A program made the position numbers and the translations under genes. From NCBI GenBank assembly GCA_907165275.2, contig OU015658.1:2988501-3052500 (forward strand): a DNA stretch of 64,000 bases, read 5' to 3'. Positions 1 through 11,700 of the stretch are shown piece after piece. This stretch comes from Zygaena filipendulae. Its lineage: Eukaryota; Arthropoda; Insecta; Lepidoptera; Zygaenidae. The notes below the pieces were generated by a model. It made no database searches and was not told the origin of the DNA. It saw nothing but the letters and a program-made list of their open reading frames with translations. Numbering within the stretch: the first letter of the stretch is position 1; each line of letters begins with the position of its first letter.

Positions 1-1192
1 TATTATAGGATACAAGGCGATGACGTTTACAATACGAACGTAATATCTATAATAATTCGCTCGACGAGTGCGCTCAACTGTTTCTCTAATAAGCCTATAA
101 ATAATTAATTAATCGCATGAGACGGGCAGGCGACTGCGTAACGAGGAGTTGCGTGAAACACATCGCAAAAACCATGGCCGCTATCTGCGGCTGTTGAATT
201 ACAAACTGCAGTGCTGCTATTGAGTTTTTTTTTTAGTTTATCGCCAACCTGCGGTAGGTACACGGCACCTACTAAGTTAATTTATGGTGAACCAGTGGTG
301 GATCTCGATTTTATGGGGGCCCCAGGCGAAACCTGATCTGGAGGCCCTAATGGCCCAGCAAGATTGGGATAGTTCACTAAATCACAGACACGCTAAGAAA
401 CATGCTTTGAGTATTTTATATAATATTGTAATGAATTGTGTTCGACCAAGTGGCCACGCTGCCCTACGGAAAAACAAAGCAACTGTCTTTTTTTTTAATA
501 TTTTTTTTGTATTTTTAACAATGAAGGGCCGTCCCTTCTCTCTAATGTACGATTGCTATTTACTTATCGTCGTAAAAGATTATTAAAAAAACCATTAAAA
601 TTTTAAATAAGTACAGCAGAGTCAAGGTCAAGGAAACATTGCCTTAACTTTCTAACAATAAGATCAACCGCACTTTGTAAGAGAGGTACTCTGCAGTACA
701 GAATGTTTCTGAAACGAATTTTCGATTCCGAATTGTGTTGACTATATTTTTTTATTGCCCGTGACTACACCATTTTGATTCGTTTCTCCGATTTTTCATA
801 ATTAAAAAAAAGGGAAGTTGTTTTCCGCGCAGTTTCACCAACGTCAGTATCGGAATTCGATGGCGAAGTTTTAGTAGAGCTTATCTAAGCTAAAATGACG
901 CGCCCCTCCATCGGGCGACACATATAAATCTGGTCTTGCCATTCGTTTTCAGTTGCCGCATGGTGTCGCCGCACTCACACTATTAAAGAGATATTAATTA
1001 TTAATACATGATATCGCATATCTAAAACTGCTTATTGAGTAGTGGAGCGTGTCATTTTAGTTTAGATAAGTTCTATCGGAAAAAAAATACTCTATATCCT
1101 ATTCCATAACCCAAATTACTCTTAACATACATATACTTCTACCAAAGAATAGAGATTATATAAAGAAGTAACACTCTCTGCCTCCCACCAAT
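1..1192. other. gene-free left edge
   Basis: AT-rich sequence with no open frame that resembles a known protein. The frame at 284-586 shows no family features. The only signal is a possible core promoter at 923-953, listed separately. A gene starting here and continuing left of the window cannot be excluded. Confidence 0.5.
923..953 (+). promoter_or_regulatory. candidate TATA box plus insect initiator
   Basis: TATAAA at 923-928 is followed by the arthropod initiator TCAGT at 949-953, so the A of the initiator lies 28 bases after the first T of the TATA box. That is the spacing expected of a focused insect promoter. No downstream promoter element and no long reading frame follow; the first ATG nearby opens only a few codons. 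It could be a noncoding first exon or a chance match. Confidence 0.3.
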
Positions 1193-1460
1193 AGGGATGT
1201 TGACGACTTTTGAAAATAAAAATTTTAATTAGTCCGTCTTTTAGAAAAATCATTACACACGTATTTTTTTATTTTTCAAATAAATGAAAATACACAGAGA
1301 TAAAGCGCATTAAAGTTTAGGGTGGGGGCTCGTGACGTCACTTACCGCTACAAGCCGCCATACAAACTGCACTAGTTAGTGACGTCACGCGAAATTTCAA
1401 CTCAATGTATCGCTGTTTTTTTTTATTACGTAAACAAAGAAAAAATACGTGTCCATACGG
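1193..1460. mobile_element. partial palindromic MITE with TGACGTCA motifs
   Basis: Starts at the end sequence GGGATGTTGAC and shares its interior with the complete copy at 24872-25199, including two TGACGTCA palindromes around 1333 and 1379. Similarity stops at about 1460, where unrelated GC-richer DNA begins, so the right end is missing. The family is a foldback element without coding capacity. Confidence 0.7.
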
Positions 1461-2731
1461 TTGCTGGGTGCGCGCCGGAAACACCACTGTACGTCCGGTC
1501 GCCGGGCATCGGTTAGCCGGCGGCCGAATTGACAGTGGTGTATGGAACACGCATCTAGCTTTCAGACGCGCCGGCCGGTCAGTCCAAAGAGTATAATAAC
1601 TATACGGGTCAGTCGCCCAAGTACAGTCTGCGAGAGCACGCGCGTGCGTACGGTCTATCTTTGAAGACTTTGAAACTATAGAACGAGACTATACTCTTGT
1701 CGGCTCTCTAGCCGATACTGCCGGCATCAACCGAGACATGTGAAAGCTTATTTGACACCGGGTGAAACCGCTTATTTGTGAAAAGGCACTCAGTCCTCAT
1801 ACGCCGCGAAAGTTTCTTGAAAATTCCGACGAAAATTGACACAATGTAGTCTTCTTCTTCTTCTTTTTTTTCAATATGGCAACAGACGCCTTGGATAGGT
1901 AGGCGCACTATTCATGCCAATGTCAGTCAGAGAAAACAGTGGACAATTACAAAAAGCAAATAAGTATTTGTTAGGACAGAATATGAACAGATTCAGAAAG
2001 ATTGATGTCATAATTCCTAAGTAATATAGAAGGGGCAGGAAATAAGATATAAAATAAGTATTAATAAGGAAATAGTATAATGCAAATGAATAGGAGATGA
2101 TTAGAATTTAGATTAGAGTTTAATGATAGCATGCTCTATAAAATTGCATAAAGAGATAATGGTGCGTCGATTGATAAAGGACAAGAGATAGTTTAAATTG
2201 AATGGGAACCATGTCATATATAAAGGAATTAAGTTTAGGGCAGTTAAAAACAATGCGATCCAGGGAGCCAACTTCCAAGCTGCACTCGCACAAGGAGTGG
2301 TCCCTAATTCTTAATTTACATGTGACAATTATTCACTGACAACTGACAGTTACTGTCAGCTCACTGTCAACCCTACGATACGCACACACGCACGTGTACA
2401 AGGCACAAACCGGCCGTCTTTGCTTTGGGAAAGTACTCGAATCAGTTCACATGTATGGAGTGTCTTCGGGCTGCTTTTACTCTCGAATTGGACGTTGAAA
2501 CTTACCTCTCATCAATTCTCAACACCTAACTTCTTGATGACTTTTAACTTTAACAATTTTAACTTTAACATTTAATTGTAAGAAATTAGAATGCTAATGA
2601 CTTAACGCCATCCAAATTGGGAACAAGAAAGAAATTATAATCTGATTTTACAATCTTCAGGTGAACAAATCCATACAAATCTAGTTCCATTTTTAAACTA
2701 AATAAAGTATACAGTTTAAAAAGTTGTACTT
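1461..2731. other. intergenic, no gene seen
   Basis: A GC-richer pocket (about 1465-1640) is followed by AT-rich sequence. Two GGTCAGTC motifs at about 1576-1612 resemble insect initiators, but no coding frame follows. The downstream end of PRMT7 lies at the right border. Confidence 0.4.
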
Positions 2732-2737
2732 TTTATT
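2732..2737 (-). terminator. PRMT7 poly(A) signal
   Basis: AATAAA on the minus strand, 54 bases beyond the PRMT7 stop codon at 2791-2793. It is the first canonical signal after the stop. Confidence 0.6.
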
Positions 2738-2790
2738 AAATTATGAAAGTGAATGCACATTATATTGCCACAGATTGCGTATATTTGCTA

Positions 2791-5700
2791 TTATTCGTCG
2801 TCCACTAAACCTACGGCCACATCGAACTGTCCTTTCTCGAGGTCGCACGTCACTTGGTAGCTCCACGAGCGGGAACCGGCCACTTTATGTGAATGTTTCT
2901 GTAACGAACGACGTGCAAGCTTTTATATGACATCAGTCAGAAAACACTAAAGATTCATTCGTTATTTTGCTTAAAGATGGTCCCTTTTCCATATAAAATT
3001 TCAGGAATAAATAGCACCACTCGCTTTATGTTCCAAGATATTTCATTTAAAAAGAAATCGATGGGACAATTTTTTTTTTCTTTGGTGATATTTCTGAAGC
3101 ATTTAAACTTGATATCAAAAAGCGGGTGGCGCTAGACTCACCCCTGCCTGCAATAAATACGTTTTTTTTTTTAATTCTGAACACGAAGGGTTTGTCCAAT
3201 CAAAAGGCCTGTTTTGCGTGATCACGTTTCCACGATGCCGTACGTACCCATATAGTTTTCTATGCGTCAACTTATAGGTCCGTATTCCAAAAGAATACTC
3301 AAGTCAAGAATCTAGTTTTAAAACTAATTTCAAGTAAAGCTTTAATTTTAGAACCTTACTTGAAACGAGATTCATCAATCAACAATCAGCTGAGTTATTT
3401 CCTCATTCTAGAACGACGCTTGAGTACTAATCTATACTCAAGCAAAGATTTGATCTTTGTTTACGTCTGTCATGTCAAGACCACTCAGGTTATCAGAGCT
3501 CAAAATCTCTACTCTAGACTAGTTTCAACTGATTAGAACCAATCAGAGTTCAGAATCCCTACTCAAGACTAGTTTCAAGTAATTAGAACTTAAAACGCAT
3601 TCTATAATAAGATGTACGCATGAGTTAAGATTTGAGCTTAAAACTAATCTCAAGTAAAACGAGATCTGAGTCACCTTCTGGAATACGGGCCATAGAATTG
3701 ATGTGAGCTGAGCTATTGTCGTTTGGCTGTCAATAGATGGCGTTGTAATAAAGGAGCTCGCCCCCGTTCGGCTCACCAGTATCCGCACGGCCTGCCTGCA
3801 GTGCGGATCCCACACGACGCGGGCGCCCACCGCGGGCGGCTCCAGCGGCCCGCCGCTCACCTCGCGCCCGCCCACCCGCCACACCGCCCACACCACGAAC
3901 CCGTTGACCACTTGCATCTCTTTCGACTCCGGTGATCTGTGGGCAGTAATGATAATAATAGGGTATAATAATAATAATAATTCCCTTCACACAACACACA
4001 GATCTACTTGATCCCGCACTAAGTTAAAAGACACCTTTTTTGTAAACTCCTTAAAATTAATCCTGAGATCGTAATAATAATAATGAACCATGGAATTTTA
4101 ATTCAGCTGATACGTGGGGCAAACTTAAAGTTCTTATAGAATATGAAAAACAACTCAATCTACAAGACGGACTAAAAATCAATTAAATTGAGTCATCAAT
4201 CATCACGCCCATTCTAAAGAGTCTAGCACACAATGGCGTATGTTGGTCCACTAACCGCCGCACTCAGAGTCGTTCATTAAAATAACGTTAATCGGCCCAT
4301 AACTAATGCTACTTAAAACCTCTAGTGACAATTAAATCGCCGTAGCTCCCAGAGACAAAAATTTAATGTTGATTAGTAGATTGACAACTATATGTAAGCA
4401 TAGGGCGGTACACCCTATCGAAATGCGTATCGATAAAGTGCGACATTGCCACATGCATAAACTCATGGAAATGATACTATTGTTTTTGTAGTTTTTATGA
4501 AGATAAGTTATTATTTTTCTTTAGAAATAATTAATTGCGTTAATTTACTATTACTTTAATCGGAAATAATAATTGATTTCAATAAAATTAAATCGTGAAT
4601 GCCATGACTTTTGTGATATGACAACATTGAACGCCGCCATTTTCATTTTTCAATTATCTACGTCAAATTAATCCGCGAAATTTTTCAAATTGGAATAGCC
4701 GCCATTATTAAAGGTCTGTCCACATTCGCGCGCGAACCGCACGCGAAGCCGCGAAACACCCGCGAACCATGATTCTACACTTATAATTCGCGGGTGTTTC
4801 GCGGCTTCGCGCGCGAACCACGCGCGAATGTGGAGAGCGCTTAAAGAAGGAGAATTCGTCTTTAGTAATATAATAATAATTTGAAATTATTATATAAAAA
4901 ATGGTGAGTATTAAGTAATTATTATTGGTTTCATATTGTTAAAAGATAAAAATATGTTAGGCATGTTTTTATATGGTTTTCTTTATATTTCAGGAGCAAA
5001 ATAAAACACCACGCAAATGAGTTGCAAACTTTACTCCGGATGAAAAATTTTTACTTGCACATTAATTAAACATCGATAATTGAATCAAAACTGATCGACG
5101 GAAAGTCAGTTTTAAAGAAAAAATGGCCTGGATTTCAGTCACTGACGAGTTCAATAGTAATGCACTTGTATACAAGGTATTGTATTACTTGTATATACTT
5201 GTATTCTAGTTATTGCTTGTATACACTTTTTGTTAATATAACTAGAACTAATTATATTTTTTTTACTTGCAGCGTGATGTAACTACATTAAAAAGAGCAT
5301 GGAATAACCTTAAGGCTTTGGGCCCGTAAAAGCAAGGCTATCTTTTAAAAACTGGAGGTGGACCATCAAATCCACCACCTCAACCGAAGCATAATAAGCA
5401 TTATAGAAAAGGTAACATTCAATAACAACTCAACAGGGCTGGGCAAAATACCAAGTTGTAATTGAAATCCTTTTATTATAAATGTGAAACTTAGTTTGTT
5501 TATTTGTTACGTTTTCACACCTTAATGGCTTAACCAATCAACATTAAATTTTGCATACACATTTTCACCGGTACAGAGAAAAACATAGGGTACTTTTTAT
5601 CTGGGAATTCCTGCGGGATCTTTGAGATTTCCACAGGTGAATCTCTGAAACGGTTGAACCTATTTGAACGGGACTTTCTCTGCCAATTAAATGATGTTAT

Positions 5701-8700
5701 AAGGTGTAAATTATGCTACTTTGGAGTTCTTGCGGAAATTCAGAAACTCAAACGGGTGGAATCGCAGGGCATAGCTAATGTGTGTTATAATATGTATTCT
5801 AAAATATGTAGTTCTAATCAGTGTATTTTTTTAGTTGGAGACATTAAAAACAAGCTGCTGAGAGAGCTGCTGAGTTGGAGGAAGAAAAAAATTAAGCTAT
5901 TGTAGATGGCAAAACTAGAGCTAGCTGAATTAAAAAAAAACTAGAATTACAATAATAAAATTATTTATTTTAAATGAACTAGTTTTATTTTATTTATTTT
6001 AAATTCAGGCAGGTAGTTGAAGCAGCTAATAGGTGCCTGTATCCAGTTATACATTACTATTTTTCTATCTTTTGTTTCAAATATTTGTCCAATCTGTTTT
6101 TAAATAATAATTGTTAGGTGCCAAGACTTCTTCTGGCAGCCCATTCCAAGGTGCAACCACTCTGTTAGCAAAAATTGTTATTACCTACACCTTAAAAAAA
6201 CAAATAACAAACAAAATCTGAGTATAACCAATTCTTTTTTTATTATTTTATGGTTTTTAATCTATACATTTATACATATAAATAAAATTGAAGTGTCTGT
6301 TTGTGATTCCAAATTAACAATTTTTCACTAAATGCATATGAAAGTATAATAATTATAATCCTACTAATATTATAAATGTGAAAGTATGGATGTTTGGATG
6401 TTTGTTACTCAATCACGCAAAAACGGCTGAACGGTTTTGGATGAAATTTGGCATGCACGTTGTCAGGGGTACAGAGAAGGACATAGGGTACTTTTTATCG
6501 CGGAATTCCCGCGGGAACTCCGAAATTACTGCGGGTGAAACCGTCTGTCTGTTTGTTCTGTCTAAACACTTAAACAGCTAGACCGATTTAAACGGGACTT
6601 TCAGGAAGATAGCTGATGTTATAACAAGAAATAAAACTATTTTAAAAGAAAATCTGTCCTGCGGGGATTCTGAAACTCATGTGGAGTAAAACCGTGGGGC
6701 TCAGCTAGTTATTCATAAAAAGCTATCTATACCTACTAGTTATCTCTAAAAATCTCTCAACTATGGATTGTCTGAACAAGAACCATTACTATTGGAATTT
6801 TCTTATGTATATCATTTATGTTAGGTACCGGATATAATATGATCAGAATCACCACCATTGTCAGTATAAAGCAGGAGTTCATCTAACGGTAATGAGATAT
6901 TGTAGGTATAATGTAGCACACACACAAATTACAGCCACAACTGTGTCTAATTTGATACTCATACTCACTTGAAGATATGGAAACTTCCTTTTCCAAATAC
7001 TAAAAACTGTCAACAGTATTTTTCGTTTTGATTATTGATATGGCTTTTATTGTACTTTTCTTGACTGTTTGAATTAGGACAAGAATGGTGTTAAACGCAC
7101 ATCATTTACCTACTGCATAATCACTCACCAAGCAGTATACCTTGCAATACACCTGATAGCTGTTTCAGTGCACTACTATTATAAATAAAACTATCATGAG
7201 TTCCGCCAGGCCATCGAGCTACAACTTAAAAAAATCCAAATTCGGGCCTGTTACTGCCTGAACCTTAAAAGAAAATCATCCTTTTCTATGATATTCTACC
7301 AGGACTTCTTATTTTAATATGTGTACCCGATAACACCTGGAAGTCCAGCAATTCGTAAACTCAATAAAATCTTCTAGGTCAGACATGCTTTTCTAATTAC
7401 TGTGACGTGATCGACGCCCTGAAAGTTTCAAAAATCCAACTTTGGTTTTGAAATTTTATAACAAATACAAACATAACCTTACTTTTAAATGTCAAAAATC
7501 TCCAATTAAGTCTTAAGTAAGGGTCAGCCGTCACTTAAAGTTAATCATCATTAAACGTGATTAATGGAGGATTAACTGTCTCTGAGAGTGAATTTTTTTT
7601 AATCCTTACTTAAAATCCGTTAAGTAACCATTAAATCGACTCTGAGTGCGGCGGTAAGATATTTTTCATGTGTTTTTACTTTCCTCATCTTCCGCTTGTC
7701 TCCCGACAGAGGCCTCCTCCAATGCCTTCCATTCGTCTCTGTCCTGTGTTATTCTTCTCCAGGTTGCACCCGCTACCTCTTTGAAATCATCCTCCCATCT
7801 TTTTATCTGTATTCCTTATGGTATACTAGCTGTGCCCCGCGGTTTCATTCGCGGTAATTTCGGAGTTCCCGCGGAAATTCCGGGATAAAAAGTACCCTAT
7901 GTCCTTCTCTGTACCCCTGACAACGTGCATGCCAAATTTCATCCAAATCCGTTCAGCCGGTTTTTGCTTGATTGAGTAACAAAGATCCAAACATCCGCAC
8001 TTTCACATTTATAATATTAGTAGGATAGTGGCGGACTATACGGCCGCACTCAGAGTCGACTTTAATGATTACTTAGTTAAGTATAGATTTTTAAAACAAA
8101 ACTGCCGCAATCAAGCAAATTTAATAAATTAATGTTAATTAGTATTTAACTAATTAAGTTACATCATATTAAATGCCAATTAACATTAATTTACTGAACG
8201 TCTCTGATTGCGGCAATTTTGTTTTAAAAATCTATACTTAACTAAGTAATCATTAAAGTCGACTCTGAGTGCGGCGGTTAGTCAATCATGGAGCGCAATG
8301 GCGATTGCGCGAAGTGGGCCAGCATATGCCATTGTGTACTGGACTCTTACCGCCGCACTCAGAGGCGACTTTAATGATTACTTAGTTAAGTATAGATTTT
8401 TAAAACAAAATTGCCGCAATCAGAGACGTTCGGTAAATTAATGTTAATTGGCATTTAATGAGAAGTAACTTAATTAGTTAAATGCCAATTAACATTAATT
8501 TATTTAACTTATCTGATTGCGGCAGTTTTGTTTTAAAAATCTATATTTAACTAAGTAATCATTAAATTCGACTCTGAGTGCGGCGGTCAAGGTGCGATGG
8601 GTACACACTACACACTCAGTAGACTACACAGCATACGCACACCAGCGCGTGCGTGTCGGCGGCGGCGTACGCGCGCCGCAGGTCGGCCGCGTCGAGCGCG

Positions 8701-11700
8701 AGCAGCCGCCGCGCGGCGCCGCGGCTCGCGCACGGGTACTCCCACAGCGGCTGCGCCTCCGCCTCCGCGTCGCTGATCGCGCGCGAACTCTGCGCCGCGG
8801 GGCACGGCGCCGTTACGCGGAGGGGAATCAATCAATCAGACCGAAGAGGATAAGAACTAGGAAGTATATGTTGGCGACACAATATCACGATCACTACGAT
8901 GTCAATAATGTGCAAACTACGGAAGAGTATACAGACCAAATGGACATAGATAAGCAATAGTATGTTAACCCACATTGGAGAAATTTTGAATAAATCGCGT
9001 TTTAAAATCATATCGTCATTTTGTTTCAGCATTTATTTATGTTTAAATGTTTTTTGGTATTTAAACGATGTAATAAGGTAAACACATAATTAAACAACGC
9101 TCTATAACTCTCAATAAAGCGTTTTGAATCAATAACTTAATATTGTGGGTTAACATGTTATTGCTTATCTGCGTTCAAATATGGTGCCCAACCCAATACC
9201 GGTAGCAGAAATACTGTTGACCGATCTTCGATCGAACTTTCCGGTCCCGAACTTTACCGAACGAGCCCCTATTTTACTCTCAGGGCAGACCTATTGCACA
9301 TTATAAGAAATTTTTAATACAGTTGCTCAAAAAGTGGCGTATTGCAGGGACGTTTAGCGTTCGGGATGTGGGCTATTACATACTCGAGCTTTTTGTTTAC
9401 CTTTCCCGAACTCGTGCGTTCTCTTTGCCAACTGTCAAAAATGGCGACACGACTTTGACACACTTTTTGCATTGCGAAACGTAAGTAATACGACTAGCGC
9501 CATCTCTTGATCAAAGTTGGAACTTAGTTGAGTTTATTGTGTTTTTGATATTTTATTAAATTGCTTAATTTTTTCGCAACTGTATTAAAAATAGTTGTTC
9601 AGTACACGTGCGGAACCGTCATTGCAACTAGTTCCGACTGTCAACCCTCACCTTCGGCTGCGCCTCGGCTCGGGTAGACATATGTCGGAACTCTTTGCAA
9701 TGACAGCCTTTCCGCACTTATAATGAAATATACTATTTCTTGTGTCTTACATGCATCCGACAAAAATTACTATGCGCGTGTCTTATCCGACCTTTCTTGT
9801 AATATGTACGGTCCCATAATTTAACAACCAAAGCGAATGGGTGTCTTATTTAAAGACATTTCTTATAATGCTACTGCTCCACCTGCGTTAACGTTAACGT
9901 TGATGTTAATGTCTAACGTGGTAATGTTAGTAAGTTAACGCGTTAAAATGTTACCGCCGCACTCAGAGTCGACTTTAATGATTACTTAGTTAAGTATAGA
10001 TTTTTAAAACAAAAATGCCGCAATCAGAGACGTTCAGTGAATTTATGTTAATTGGCATTTAATGAGATGTAACTTGATTAGTTAAATGCCAATTAACATT
10101 AATTTATTAAACTTGTCTGATTGGGGCAGTTTTGTTTTAAAAATCTATACTTAACTAAGTAACCATTAAAGTCGACTCTGAGTGCGGCGGTAAGCCACAT
10201 CTAAATTAGCGCACTAATTTACGCGTTAACACGCAGGTGGAGCAGTAGCATAAGACGCAAGAAAATTTGTTATAATGTACAAAAGTCCTCCAGTCATCAC
10301 GATAATGGTGATGTTGACAAATCTTGAAAATCAAAATTCTAATTAGTCCGCGCCACGGTGTGGAATAAGGACGAAATTTCGGACATGGTGTTTTTATTAC
10401 AGAATTGGCTAGTCATTAAACATAGAAAAGGTAGAGTAGAACTCCCGTGTGCCAATTATGCATATCTTCAGAGTTATGAATTTTTGAAAAACCCATTTTT
10501 TTTTGGGCCGTAAAGTGAAAAAAAATCGCTTGTCTGAAACTATAGGTTTTATTGATAATTTGATTCCAGAATATATAAGAGTAAGTAAGGTTGCATTTTG
10601 GGAGAATTTTTCAACTTTCCAGAGCAACTACAACAAGAGTTATTAAGTTTTTTAAATTTTTCGTTTTTATTTTTTTTCTCTTATACTATGACGCATTAGC
10701 AAAAATGCTTTACGTATTATATACCCCAGACTTTGATCAATATGTGACAAAAAAACCGAACGCTAATCCCGAGGGGTATGGGAGTTAAAGGTACTTTAAT
10801 ATTTTCGTTAGGGTTGCCAAAATTTTCGGCACAATTTTTACCGAAAAGTTTATGGACGGCATGAACTATATTCCACCTTCTATAGTACATTCCATAAAAA
10901 TAAACCTTTTTCATAGACTCTAATAGTCACTGGTGTATAGTCCTTGATATTATCAAGGATTTAAATATGTACAAATTATTTCAAGTCGAAACAGTACTTG
11001 TGTTATTAGACAACCAACCGAAAAATGATAGAAACAAAATTTACATAATAACTCCTCAGGTATACTATACCTTCTTATCAGTTAAAGAGATTTTAGAATC
11101 GGTTTCGTAGCGTTTGGGTTTACCCATAACAAAAAAAAAATCTTTTCTTTTCTTAGTAATTAGTCAATCTGCTTAAATGCCACTGAAGTAACTGACACTT
11201 GCTGTTTGTTCACTGTTCAACAATTAAGAAAAATGTTAGCCCTGACTCCAATTTTTATTACCAAATCTTTAATTTATTATAATTCCCATACCACGCGGGA
11301 TTAGCGTTCGGTTTTTTTGTCACATATTGATCATGGTCTGGGGGTATATAATACGTAAACCATTTTTGCTAATGCGACATGGTATAAGAGAAAAAAAATA
11401 AAAACGAAAAATTTGATAACTCTTGTTGTAGTTTCTCTGGAAAGTTGAAAAATTCTCCCAAAATGCAACCTTATTTACTCTTATATATTCTGGAATCAAA
11501 TTATCAATAAAACCTATACATAGTTTCAGAGAAGCGATTTTTTTTCACTTTGCGGCCCAAAAAATATGGTTCCAAAATACAACCCCTGGTCTCCACTTTG
11601 CACCATGTTCCCCATAAAATCTAAACGATGCATTGCAGTTTTAAAATTCAGTTTTGCAATAAGCGCGTCATATTTTAAATTATATTTCATATACATAATC

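Noticed and set aside
284..586. 100-codon open frame near the left edge
   Set aside because: Composition is AT-rich, it contains a run of Phe codons from a T tract, and no family pattern is visible.
3543..3776. Extension of PRMT7 exon 7 to the stop at 3543
   Set aside because: It reads through a perfect GTGAGC donor into a MITE. The family C-terminus is found instead in exon 8 at 2791-2898, in phase.
8592..8960. Plus-strand Arg-rich open frame
   Set aside because: It is the antisense shadow of GC-rich PRMT7 exon 6.
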